The translations under genes were made by a program, and so were the position numbers. Under the pieces are notes generated by a model. That model was given only the letters and a program-made list of their open reading frames with translations. It did no database searches and had not been told where the DNA came from. DNA of 64,000 nt from Kocuria sp. (lineage in GTDB: Bacteria > Actinomycetota > Actinomycetes > Actinomycetales > Micrococcaceae), in the NCBI RefSeq assembly GCF_030530945.1, contig NZ_JAUMTZ010000001.1, forward strand, positions 296,635 through 360,634. Direction: 5' to 3'. Shown in pieces: positions 16,507 to 24,623 of the stretch (position 1 is its first letter; every line of letters begins with the position of its first letter).

Positions 16507-17810
16507 GGCTGCGCGTCCCCGGGCCAGACCAGGGTCACGGTGGTGCCGCGGCCCGGTGCGGTGTCCAGGTGGACGCGCCCTCCGATGGTCTCGACGTTCT
16601 CCACGATGGAGACGCGGACCCCGAGGCGACGGTTGGGGACGTCGTGGTAGTTGAACCCGCGTCCGGCGTCGCTGATGGTGAAGCGGAGGAAGAACCCCTC
16701 GGGATTGCCGTCCGTGGGGTCGCACGTCTCGCCCTCCATGGCCACCGTGGTGACCGGGACGCCGGAGTGGCGGGCGCTGTTGGACACCGCCTCCGTGACG
16801 GCCTGGGTCAGTCCGTGGGCCACGTACGCGGGAACGAACGCCCGGGGCTCACCCACCGGCCGCACGGGGCCCTGCAGCCGCGTGAAGCGCACCCGTGTGC
16901 GCCAGGGCGCCAGTGCGTCCATCAGCTCGTCCATGAGCTCGTGGACCATCACGGTGTGCGCGCCCGAGGAGCGGCTGGTCTCCTCCTCAAGCACCTCAAG
17001 GGCGCGGACGGCGAGCTGGCGCGTGTGCCTGGGCAGCGTACCGTGGGAGCGTGAGGCGTCGAGCAGGGCCGCCATGACGTTGTCGTGGATCAGCCGGTCG
17101 ATCCGCTCCTGGTCCTCGGTCTCCGAGCGGCTGCGGCGCATGGCGAGGTCCTGGGAGAGGGCCTCGGCGTAGTTCAGGTCCATCCGCTCCACGCCGCGCT
17201 TGCCCCCGGTGAGGATCATGACCAGCATCAGGCCGAACACCACGCGGGAGAGACCGGCGGCCAGCCACGACTCGGCGTGCGGGTCCACGCTGATGACCTG
17301 GCTGGCCACCGCGGCGTAGGCGAGCTCCAGCAGGAACATGTAGAGGATCGCCGCGCGGGCGCTCCACAGCACGGCCGCGGCGCCCACCGCCAGGATGATG
17401 AATCCCGAGATCCAGGGGTTCTGGGGCAGCACGCCCCCGGTCCAGGCCAGGGGCAGCGCCAGGACAGAGGCGGCCACCACCGCTGTGTAGGCCAGGAAGA
17501 CCCACGGGCGGACGGAGTGGCGCAGACCAAGGTAGAGCGTGATCCCGGTGAGCACCCCGAGCGCCACCAGGAAGACCGTGTACCAGCCCCGGATGGAGGA
17601 CTGCTGCTGGGCGTAGATGGGCAGCACCTCTATCAGGTGGGTCACTCCGAACACGCCGAAGCCGATCAGTCCGAGCCAGTGGGCGCGGTAGGTGTAGACC
17701 CCCAGCTCGCCCGGTGCCGTGGTGGCGAAGAACCGCTTCCACCGCAGCCGGATGTTGACCGTCCGGTAGGAGCGGTCCCGGCCGGTGGAGGTCCTGTGCA
17801 GGAGCGTCAC
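16503..17810 (-). CDS. NarL-type sensor histidine kinase
   Basis: A 435-residue membrane kinase. About six transmembrane helices fill residues 40-200. The dimerisation/phosphoacceptor helix carries ERIDRLIHDNVMAALL, the HDxV-type H-box of the HisKA_3 (NarL) group. The C-terminal ATPase has an N-box-like AVTEAVSNSARHSG, a D-box ISDAGRGFN and a late G-rich DTAPGRGTTVTL. It lies 19 bases after the response regulator gene, which it should phosphorylate, and overlaps the next gene. The stimulus is unknown. Confidence 0.88.
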   Translation of the reverse strand: MTLLHRTSTGRDRSYRTVNIRLRWKRFFATTAPGELGVYTYRAHWLGLIGFGVFGVTHLIEVLPIYAQQQSSIRGWYTVFLVALGVLTGITLYLGLRHSVRPWVFLAYTAVVAASVLALPLAWTGGVLPQNPWISGFIILAVGAAAVLWSARAAILYMFLLELAYAAVASQVISVDPHAESWLAAGLSRVVFGLMLVMILTGGKRGVERMDLNYAEALSQDLAMRRSRSETEDQERIDRLIHDNVMAALLDASRSHGTLPRHTRQLAVRALEVLEEETSRSSGAHTVMVHELMDELMDALAPWRTRVRFTRLQGPVRPVGEPRAFVPAYVAHGLTQAVTEAVSNSARHSGVPVTTVAMEGETCDPTDGNPEGFFLRFTISDAGRGFNYHDVPNRRLGVRVSIVENVETIGGRVHLDTAPGRGTTVTLVWPGDAQP

Positions 17811-17829
17811 GGGGTCCCCGAGGGGTGGG

Positions 17830-18546
17830 TCACAGCTTCTTCTCCGCGGTGGTGACGTCGTCCTCGGGGTCCACCAGCCCGTCCTCGATGGCGCGGATGC
17901 GCAGGTCGATCTTGGTGGGCGCGGGGCGGCCGATGCGCGCGTACTTCTCGCGGATCCGGTCGATGTTGGTCTTCACGGCGGACTGCTTGATGCCCATGCG
18001 CCGTGCCACCTGCACCTGGGCGAAGCCGGAGGCGTACAGCCGCAGGGTCTCGCGCTCCCGGGGGGACAGGGCGGCGCGGGAGAACTCGACGTCACCGTCG
18101 ATGGCTGCCGCGAGCTCCTTGGTGATCACGGGCTTGCCGTCCGCGATCGCGCGCGCCTCCTCGATGGCGTGCTCGAGCGGGTCGGACTTGCGCACCAGGC
18201 CCAGCGCACCGGCGCGCAGGGCCTCGCGGATGAGGCTCGCATTCTCGGCGATGCTGAAGATCAGCACCTTCATGCCGGCGCTGCGCAGCCGTTCCACGTT
18301 GCTCGCCGGGCGGGACTTGTCCGCCAGTGAGAGGTCCAGCAGGACCACGTCGCACTCGATGCGCTTGGCACCCTGTGCGGTGAGCGCGGGATTCTCCGGG
18401 TCCCGGCCCAGCTGGTCCAGCAGGGTGGTCACCGAGTCCGAGGACCCCACCAGTTTGACGTCCGCCAGCGAGGTCATGGACACGAGACGCACGCCCTCGC
18501 GGACCACCTCGTGATCGTCCACAACGGCCACCAGTGTTGAAGGCAT
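17830..18546 (-). CDS. LuxR/NarL-type response regulator
   Basis: A 238-residue two-domain regulator. The receiver has the acidic pair Asp10-Asp11, phospho-acceptor Asp71 in VVLLDLSL and the conserved Lys120 in LVRKSDP. A LuxR-type helix-turn-helix covers about residues 158-205 (LSPRERETLRLYASGF and KQSAVKTNIDRIREKY). A good GGAGGAAAC site lies before the ATG, and a TAGACT -10 at 18609-18604 (minus strand) gives a leader of about 50 bases. It heads the operon with the kinase and the kinase-like membrane protein. The receiver is slightly long because of an insert around residues 45-63. Confidence 0.9.
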   Translation of the reverse strand: MPSTLVAVVDDHEVVREGVRLVSMTSLADVKLVGSSDSVTTLLDQLGRDPENPALTAQGAKRIECDVVLLDLSLADKSRPASNVERLRSAGMKVLIFSIAENASLIREALRAGALGLVRKSDPLEHAIEEARAIADGKPVITKELAAAIDGDVEFSRAALSPRERETLRLYASGFAQVQVARRMGIKQSAVKTNIDRIREKYARIGRPAPTKIDLRIRAIEDGLVDPEDDVTTAEKKL

Positions 18547-18609
18547 AGCTGTTTCCTCCGTACTCCCCAGTGGAGGCCCAGCCCAGGCCTCCTACACCAC
18601 GGAAGTCTA

Positions 18610-19575
18610 CTATTCCCATGCATTCGAAATTGTCCATGCGTCCACTTTTCGGTGGTACCGCATGCCCCACGCGCCGCCCAGCAGCGCCCCCGCGAGACCC
18701 AGCACCAGCGTGCCCGCGAGCGCCACGGCCCCGGTCTCCGGGTGCGCGCCGATCACCTCCTGCACCGCCCAGCGGGATGCCCCGCCGGTGAGGGCGTCCG
18801 CCCACAGCAGCGCGAGCGCCGAGACCGCGGCGCGGACCACCAGGGACCACAGCCACACGCCCAGCCCCTGGGCCACCCCGGAGAAGCGCGCCATCCGCCC
18901 GGCCACGTAGCCTCCGGCGAGCAGCGAGAGGAGCTCCACGAGCCCCAGGACGACGACGCCGCCCCACAGCTGCGCGTTTCCGGGCCCGTTCCACGCCCGG
19001 GTCAGGACGTCCCCCGCGCTGCCCGGGGTGTCGACACCCAGTCCGGGCCCCAGCGCCGCGACGATCCCCAGCAGCACGCTGCCGAGTGCGAGGGCAGTCA
19101 GGACGCCCATGAGTCCGGGGAGGAACTGCATTCCCCCGAAGCGTTCGCGCTGCCGTGTCCGCACGCGCTCCGCGCTGGGGCGGGTGGCCGCACCGGCACC
19201 GTCGGGGCGCACCGCCGGACGCATGGTGTCCCACGCGGCCTCGGCGGAGATGCGCTCCTGCGGGCGGGTCAGGTGGCCGTCCCCCACTGGCCTGCCGGGC
19301 TCGTCCTGGCGGTCGCGGGGGAGCAGCCGGCCGGAGGCCACCCCGGTGCGCCCCGCGCGGGGCGCACCGCCCCCGGGGCCGGCGGCGGCGTCGTCGTGCG
19401 CCGGGACAGGGGGGAAGGCGGCGGTGTCGCCGTCCATGCCGCCGTGGTCTCCCGCGAGCCCGGCGTCCGCGCGGGGGAGGGGGCGGGTTTCCTGGGGCCG
19501 GGCCGCAGGAAAGGAACCTGTCCAGGGGGCGTTGCCGTCGTCGAGAGGATCGCGGGCGGAGGAGGAGGGAGACAT
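18610..19575 (-). CDS. membrane protein with long disordered N-terminus
   Basis: I do not recognise this 321-residue protein. Residues 1-145 are Pro/Gly/Asp/Arg-rich and probably disordered. Four transmembrane segments follow (for example LMGVLTALALGSVLLGIVAA, VVVLGLVELLSLLAGGYVAG, VVRAAVSALALLWA and ALAGTLVLGLAGALLGGAWG), with a short tail. Glycine-rich helices such as LAGGYVAGRMA resemble small integral membrane scaffold proteins. A TAGACT -10 at 19625-19620 on the minus strand predicts a leader of about 38 bases. It is upstream of the response regulator gene but has its own promoter. Confidence 0.65.
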   Translation of the reverse strand: MSPSSSARDPLDDGNAPWTGSFPAARPQETRPLPRADAGLAGDHGGMDGDTAAFPPVPAHDDAAAGPGGGAPRAGRTGVASGRLLPRDRQDEPGRPVGDGHLTRPQERISAEAAWDTMRPAVRPDGAGAATRPSAERVRTRQRERFGGMQFLPGLMGVLTALALGSVLLGIVAALGPGLGVDTPGSAGDVLTRAWNGPGNAQLWGGVVVLGLVELLSLLAGGYVAGRMARFSGVAQGLGVWLWSLVVRAAVSALALLWADALTGGASRWAVQEVIGAHPETGAVALAGTLVLGLAGALLGGAWGMRYHRKVDAWTISNAWE

Positions 19576-19729
19576 GCGGGGCCTCGATTCGGCGGGGAGT
19601 CCGGTGGCGGGTCCCCAGAAGTCTAGTCAGGACCGGGGCGTCCGGCCGGGGCCGGACGTGGACGGACGGCGCGGGGTCACGGGCGCGCGATCTGCGGCGC
19701 GGCAGGACCGGGCGGGTAACCTCGCTCCC

Positions 19730-21439
19730 ATGGTTGACGCGAATTCCCGAGACTTCCTGGCCTCCCGCCCCTGGACCACGAGCTACGACCCCGGGGTGCC
19801 CCGGGATCTGAACCTGCCGGAGACGTCACTGGTGCACATGCTCGAGACCTCCGTGGCCCGGCACGGGTCCAAGACGGCGGTGGAGTTCTTCGGCGCGGGC
19901 ATGACGTACGCGCAGCTCGGGGAGCGTGTGCAGCGCGTGGCAGAGGCGCTGCGCGTGCTCGGGGTGCAGGCCGGGGACCGCGTGGCGATCGTGCTGCCCA
20001 ACTGCCCCCAGCACATCGTGGCGTTCTACGCCGTGCTGCGCCTCGGGGCCATCGTGGTGGAGCACAACCCGCTCTACACCACCCCGGAGCTGCGCCACCA
20101 GTTCGAGGACCACGGCGCCCGGGTGGTGATCGCGTGGGACAAGGTGGCCTCGCGCATCACCGGGATGCCCAAGGACCTGGCCGTTGAGCACGTGGTCTCC
20201 GTGGACATCACCCGGGCCATGCCCGCCGCCATGCGCCTGGGCCTGCGGCTGCCGCTGAAGAAGCTGGCCGCCCAGCGCCGCGAGCTCACGGGGGACGCGC
20301 CCGGGACCATTGCCTGGAAGACGCTGCTGGAGTCCGAGCCGCTGCGCCCGGACCACCCGCGGCCCACTGCCACGGACATCGCCCTGCTGCAGTACACCTC
20401 CGGCACCACCGGCCGGCCCAAGGGCGCCATGCTGAGCCACCGGAACCTCGAGTCCAACGCCCTGATGGGCCGCCACTGGCTGGACAGCTCCTCGGACGAG
20501 GTGGTCTACGGGGTGCTGCCGCTGTTCCACGCCTTCGGGCTCACGCTCGGACTGACCTTCGCCATGTCCCTGGGCGCCAAGCTCGTGCTGTTCCCCACCG
20601 TGCGCGCTGACCTCATCCTGCGGGCCATGAGGAAGAGCATGCCCACCGTCCTGCCGGCCGTGCCTCCCGTCTACCAGAAGGTGCTCGACGCCGCCGCGGA
20701 GAGCGGCCGGGACCTCTCGGGCATCCGCGTGGCCGTCTCCGGAGCCATGAGTCTGCCCGTGCCCCTGGTCGCCACGTGGGAGCATGCCACCGGGGGCATG
20801 CTCATCGAGGGGTACGGGCTCACCGAGTGCTCGCCGCTCGTGGCCTGCAACCCGCTCAACGAGCACCGCCGCGCGGGCTCCATCGGCATCCCGTTCCCCA
20901 GCACCGACGTGCGGATGGTGGACCCCGAGACGGGCGAGGACGTCCCGGTGGACGGCGAGGGCGAGCTGCTGGTCAAGGGTCCCCAGACCACCCAGGGCTA
21001 CTGGAAGCGCCCCGAGGAGACCGCGAAGCTGTTCACGGAGGACGGCTGGCTGCGTTCCGGGGACATCGTCACCGTGGACCAGGACGGCTTCCTGCGCGTG
21101 GTGGACCGGATCAAGGAGGTCATCATCACCGGCGGGTTCAACGTGGCACCCACCGAGGTGGAGACCGCGCTGAAGCTCCACGACGCCGTCGCGGACGCCG
21201 CGGTGGTGGGCGTACCCAACGAGGACGGCAACGAGACCGTGGTGGCCGCCGTGGTCCTCGAACCCGGTGCCGTGCTGGACGAGGCCGCCCTGCGGGAGCA
21301 CTGCTACCGCAAGATCACCCGCTACAAGGTCCCGCGCCGGATCGTCGCCATGGAGGATCTGCCCCGCACGATGCTCGGCAAGACGCTGCGGCGTGCGGTC
21401 AAGGAGGAGATCCTGGAGAAGGGGCTGCTGGACTCCTGA
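19730..21439 (+). CDS. long-chain fatty acid--CoA ligase (AMP-binding)
   Basis: ANL-superfamily ligase, 569 residues, activating fatty acids to acyl-CoA through an acyl-AMP. The P-loop-like motif LLQYTSGTTGRPKGAMLSH, EGYGLTECSP (ATP/Mg Glu), GWLRSGDIVTVDQDGFLRVVDR (hinge Asp) and C-terminal PRTMLGKTLRR with the catalytic lysine are all present. The closest subfamily by motif is FadD-type. No membrane segments. ATG 19730 lies exactly 7 bases after a TAACCT -10 (19717-19722), so the mRNA is predicted to be leaderless. Confidence 0.93.
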   Translation: MVDANSRDFLASRPWTTSYDPGVPRDLNLPETSLVHMLETSVARHGSKTAVEFFGAGMTYAQLGERVQRVAEALRVLGVQAGDRVAIVLPNCPQHIVAFYAVLRLGAIVVEHNPLYTTPELRHQFEDHGARVVIAWDKVASRITGMPKDLAVEHVVSVDITRAMPAAMRLGLRLPLKKLAAQRRELTGDAPGTIAWKTLLESEPLRPDHPRPTATDIALLQYTSGTTGRPKGAMLSHRNLESNALMGRHWLDSSSDEVVYGVLPLFHAFGLTLGLTFAMSLGAKLVLFPTVRADLILRAMRKSMPTVLPAVPPVYQKVLDAAAESGRDLSGIRVAVSGAMSLPVPLVATWEHATGGMLIEGYGLTECSPLVACNPLNEHRRAGSIGIPFPSTDVRMVDPETGEDVPVDGEGELLVKGPQTTQGYWKRPEETAKLFTEDGWLRSGDIVTVDQDGFLRVVDRIKEVIITGGFNVAPTEVETALKLHDAVADAAVVGVPNEDGNETVVAAVVLEPGAVLDEAALREHCYRKITRYKVPRRIVAMEDLPRTMLGKTLRRAVKEEILEKGLLDS

Positions 21440-21584
21440 CGGGGACCGGGGGCAGAAAATCGCGTGCAAATCTGTGTGACGAAAGAAGTCGTGCTTCGTG
21501 TCACACGGAAAATCATCGGCGCAGGTCAGCCGACACGCCGCCCGGAATTCCGAAGGTTACTTGCGTGTCGATGGAGTTGCCACA
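21440..21584. other. intergenic region with an inverted repeat
   Basis: Between the acyl-CoA ligase gene and the small RNA promoter. It is less GC-rich than its surroundings. GTGTGAC (21474-21480) and GTCACAC (21500-21506) form a 7-bp inverted repeat that can pair further through GAA/TTC; this may be the terminator of the ligase gene. GAAAATC occurs twice (about 21455 and 21508). No gene is seen. Confidence 0.5.
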
Positions 21585-21590
21585 TAAAGT
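21561..21590 (+). promoter_or_regulatory. promoter of the 6C-like small RNA
   Basis: TTGCGT (21561-21566), an 18-base spacer and TAAAGT (21585-21590) make a good sigma-70-type promoter. It predicts a start near 21597, just before the first C-rich hairpin. No open reading frame follows. Confidence 0.65.
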
Positions 21591-21596
21591 GAGGAC

Positions 21597-21750
21597 GTCG
21601 GCCGAAGTGGCCCGGGCGCATCCCCCCAAATCAGCGCCCGGATGATCCCCCGGTTGGCCGGCGTCCCGATCTCCCCCAGATTCGGGATGTCCGACGGGTC
21701 CTGCCGATCCCCCAAGTGGCAGGACCCGTCCCCTGTTAACAGGCCCTTTT
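21597..21750 (+). ncRNA. 6C-type small RNA with C-rich hairpin loops
   Basis: Three stem-loops follow in series, each exposing a run of C. Hairpin 1: 8-bp stem 21612-21619/21634-21641, loop ATCCCCCCAAATCA. Hairpin 2: 6-bp stem 21664-21669/21682-21687 extendable by G-U pairs, loop with five C. Hairpin 3: perfect 11-bp stem 21695-21705/21718-21728, loop GATCCCCCAAGT. A further GATCCCCC lies between hairpins 1 and 2. The palindrome CCTGTTAACAGG (21732-21743) and TTTT (21747-21750) may end the transcript. Actinobacterial 6C RNAs are defined by two stem-loops with C-rich loops; three is more than usual. The 6C family in mycobacteria base-pairs with mRNAs through such loops. Ends are inferred. Confidence 0.75.
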
Positions 21751-21795
21751 CGCCCCGGTGCCCACGAGAGTGTGCCGAGCCGTGCCACGCGCCGC

Positions 21796-22281
21796 TCAGC
21801 CCGGCTCCATCGTCTCCAGGTGGGGCAGCACCTTGCGGGCGATGCTCAGCAGAGCGGCCTTCTCGCCTTCGTCCAGCCGGTCCACGAACGCCTCCCGCAC
21901 GGTGAACAGGTGTCCGGGTGCCGCGCGGCCCGTGGTCTCGCGCCCGTGCTCGGTGATGGCCACCAGCAGGCCGCGCGCATCCCTGGGAACGGGAGCGCGG
22001 CGGATCATCCCCCGCCGCTCCATGCGGGAGAGCATGTGGGACAGCCGTGAACGCTCCCACCCCAGCACCCGCAGGAGCTCACGGGAGGTCAGTTCCCCGG
22101 TGCCCGACTCGGACAGGGGGACCAGGATCTCGTACTCGGAGCGGGAGAGCTCGCTGTCCCGCTGCAGCTGCCGGTCCACGGCGTGGTCCATCCCGTGGGA
22201 CAGTGCGACAAAGCTGCGCCACACCTCCTCGTCCTCGGGGCTGAGCCACGGCACGGGGCGGGGGTCGGGTGAGCCGTCCAC
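21796..22281 (-). CDS. MarR family transcriptional regulator
   Basis: A 161-residue winged-helix regulator. TSRELLRVLGWERSRLSHMLSRM is the recognition helix region, followed by RRGMIRRAPVPRDARGLLVAIT, the wing with the DxR motif typical of MarR. The N-terminal helix EDEEVWRSFVALSHGMDHAVD is the dimerisation helix. The GTG at 22281 is chosen because a GGAAGGGAGGGAG ribosome binding site lies directly upstream. It is convergent with the 6C-like RNA, and a membrane protein gene lies upstream on the same strand. Ligand and targets are unknown. Confidence 0.88.
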   Translation of the reverse strand: MDGSPDPRPVPWLSPEDEEVWRSFVALSHGMDHAVDRQLQRDSELSRSEYEILVPLSESGTGELTSRELLRVLGWERSRLSHMLSRMERRGMIRRAPVPRDARGLLVAITEHGRETTGRAAPGHLFTVREAFVDRLDEGEKAALLSIARKVLPHLETMEPG

Positions 22282-22330
22282 GCTCCCTCCCTTCCTGGGG
22301 TGTGCCCGTGCCGATGACGCGGGGACGAGG

Positions 22331-23191
22331 TCACTGCCGGGGGTCGTGCTTGATCCAGTCCGAATCGTAGTGGGTGCCACCACCGCGGCGCGGGCCCAGC
22401 CGCTCGGCGTAGTCGGTGGGCCGCAGTGGCGCGTCGTCCTCGTCCGGGCGGGTGAAGCGCGCGGTGGCCACGAGTCCGAAGCCCAGACCGGCACCCACCA
22501 CCATGGTCATCCCGCCCACCACGAACGCCAGGACGTAGTCGTCCAGCAGGTCCGCGGGCACGGAGGGCCCGAGCCAGCCGGGGACCACGAAGGCCATCCC
22601 CAGGCACCCCAGGCCGGCCGCCAGCAGGGCCACCGGGATCAGCCACAGCTTGGACCAGGAGGCCCGGGCCGGTTCCACCGGATCCTGGAACACGGGCAGG
22701 GAGCGGGTCTGCACCACGGCGTAGCCCAGCACGCCGAGCACCACCACCGTGGCGCCCACGACCCACCCGATCCACAGGCCCGTGGCCACGAGCGCGAGAC
22801 CCGACAGCAGACCCAGCATGACCACCGTGAAGGACAGCCCGCGGCCCATGCGGCGCGCGGCGACGGCAGCCGCGGACCGCGCCGCCGCGTCGTCCCCCAC
22901 CCCGGGGCCCGACGCCGTCCCCGCACCCTGTGCGGCGGCGTCACCGTGCGTGCTGGGGTGGGCATTCTGTCTGGCGGAGTCGTGACCCGCCCCGGGTGCC
23001 GGGGTGCCGGTGCCCCGGGAGGAGGCGGCACCCTCGGCGGATGCGGGGTCCACGCGGATGCCGTACCGCGGGCGGTCGTCGTGCTCCTGCCGTGCCGTGC
23101 GTGCGGCAGTGGATCCGCTCTCCTGCGAGGGGGTCCGCGAGGAGGGGGCCGAGGGGTCGTGCTCTTCCCTGGGGCGCTGAACGGGGTTCAT
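22331..23191 (-). CDS. membrane protein with disordered N-terminus
   Basis: A 286-residue protein of unknown role. Residues 1-110 are polar and low in complexity. Four transmembrane segments follow: FTVVMLGLLSGLALVATGLW, VGATVVVLGVLGYAVV, LIPVALLAAGLGCLGMAF and FVVGGMTMVVGAGLGFGLVA. The charged C-terminus ends in HYDSDWIKHDPRQ. A TACAGT -10 on the minus strand (23264-23259) gives a leader of about 60 bases. It lies upstream of marR on the same strand with 49 bases between, so the two may be co-transcribed. Confidence 0.65.
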   Translation of the reverse strand: MNPVQRPREEHDPSAPSSRTPSQESGSTAARTARQEHDDRPRYGIRVDPASAEGAASSRGTGTPAPGAGHDSARQNAHPSTHGDAAAQGAGTASGPGVGDDAAARSAAAVAARRMGRGLSFTVVMLGLLSGLALVATGLWIGWVVGATVVVLGVLGYAVVQTRSLPVFQDPVEPARASWSKLWLIPVALLAAGLGCLGMAFVVPGWLGPSVPADLLDDYVLAFVVGGMTMVVGAGLGFGLVATARFTRPDEDDAPLRPTDYAERLGPRRGGGTHYDSDWIKHDPRQ

Positions 23192-23352
23192 GATGGTATC
23201 CAGACGAAGTGGTCACCGGTGCCGCCCGGTCGCTGCCGCGGACGGCCTGGACAGGGCCACTGTAGTCCCCGGTGCCGCTGAGCGCGTCAGAATGCGGACC
23301 CCACCAGGGGGCACGCGGCACGTCATTGAAGCAGACGACACAGGAGGCCACC

Positions 23353-24429
23353 ATGCCCCGGACGAACAGTGAAAAGTCTCATTCCACCGCCGGCATGTAC
23401 GTCCACTCGGGGGAGGAGTACACCCGGGACACCACCTACATCGAGGACCGGATCGTGGCGGACCCGGAGCACGCCCACCTCGCTCCCGGGGCCCAAGCCT
23501 GGCCCGTGGAGGCGGGCCGGTACCGGCTGATCGCGGCGCGGGCGTGCCCCTGGGCCAACCGCACGCTAATCGTGCGGCGGCTCCTGGGCCTGGAGGACGC
23601 GATCTCCGTGGGCATGCCCGGCCCCACCCACGACGCCCGCTCGTGGCGCTTCGACCTGGACCCCGACGGCCGGGACCCGGTGCTGGGGACGGAGCGCCTG
23701 CAGGAGAACTACTTCGCCCGGTTCCCGGACTACCCGCGCGGCATCACGGTCCCGGCCATCGTGGACATCCCGTCCGGCGGGGTGGTCACCAACGACTTCG
23801 AGCAGATCACGGAGGACTTCAGCACACAGTGGAGGGACCACCAGCGCGAGGGCGCCCCGGAGCTGTGGCCCGAGGACCTCGTGGACGAGATGCGCCCGGT
23901 GATGCGCCGGATCTACACGGAGATCAACAACGGCGTGTACCGCTGCGGTTTCGCGGGCTCGCAGGAGGCCTACGACAAGGCCTACGACCGGCTGTGGACC
24001 GCCATGGACTGGGTGGAGGACCGGCTGTCGGGCCGCCGCTACCTCATGGGAGACCACATCACGGAGGCGGACGTGCGCCTGTTCACCACCCTGGTGCGCT
24101 TCGACCCCGTCTACGTGAGCCACTTCAAGGCCTCCCGGAACAAGCTCACGGAGATGCCGAACCTGTGGGGCTACGCCCGGGACCTGTTCCAGACCCCCGG
24201 GTTCGGGGACACGGTGGACTTCCAGCAGATCAAGGAGCACTACTTCGTGGTCCACGAGGACATCAACCCCTCGCAGATCGTCCCGCTGGGCCCCGCACTG
24301 GAGAACTGGACCACGCCGCACGGCAGGGAGGCCCTCGGTGGTTCGCCGTTCGCCCCCGGCGCCACCGCTCCGGGCCCGGTGCGCGCCGAGGAGCGGGTCA
24401 CCGCCGGGCACAATCCCCTGGTCCCGTAG
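23353..24429 (+). CDS. glutathionyl-hydroquinone reductase-like GST (Xi class)
   Basis: A 358-residue thiol transferase of the YqjG/ECM4 group. Early residues ARACPWANRTLIVRRLLGLE contain the CPW active-site cysteine and thioredoxin-fold helix. The long insert SVGMPGPTHDARSWRF, then NNGVYRCGFAGSQEAYDKAY and HITEADVRLFTTLVRFDPVY are hallmarks of Xi-class GSTs, which reduce thiol-quinone adducts. Actinobacteria use mycothiol rather than glutathione, so a mycothiolyl-hydroquinone substrate is likely (inference). An AGGAGG site lies 7 bases before the ATG. It is divergent from the membrane protein gene. Confidence 0.85.
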   Translation: MPRTNSEKSHSTAGMYVHSGEEYTRDTTYIEDRIVADPEHAHLAPGAQAWPVEAGRYRLIAARACPWANRTLIVRRLLGLEDAISVGMPGPTHDARSWRFDLDPDGRDPVLGTERLQENYFARFPDYPRGITVPAIVDIPSGGVVTNDFEQITEDFSTQWRDHQREGAPELWPEDLVDEMRPVMRRIYTEINNGVYRCGFAGSQEAYDKAYDRLWTAMDWVEDRLSGRRYLMGDHITEADVRLFTTLVRFDPVYVSHFKASRNKLTEMPNLWGYARDLFQTPGFGDTVDFQQIKEHYFVVHEDINPSQIVPLGPALENWTTPHGREALGGSPFAPGATAPGPVRAEERVTAGHNPLVP

Positions 24430-24535
24430 CGGAGCGCCCCGCGCGTCCGGGGAGGGTCTCTTGGTGGAGATCCCACAAAGCGGGGGCGGGGGCATTTGTG
24501 CCGGAGCCTCCCGGCGCTTCGTCCGGACCCGGGAC

Positions 24536-24541
24536 TAGGGT
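24536..24541 (+). promoter_or_regulatory. -10 element for the CitE-like gene
   Basis: TAGGGT fits the TAnnnT -10 pattern used throughout this window. It predicts a start near 24548 and a leader of about 75 bases. Confidence 0.45.
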
Positions 24542-24623
24542 TGAGACGACGTGCTCCCGCGGCCCGCCCGTGGGGGAGTAGCCCGTTCCACGATCCGCAG
24601 CCCCCCACCTCCCGAGGAGATCC

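Noticed and set aside
21474..21506. CRP/GlxR-like site (GTGTGAC...GTCACAC)
   Set aside because: The half sites are 19 bases apart instead of about 6; a hairpin or terminator is more likely.
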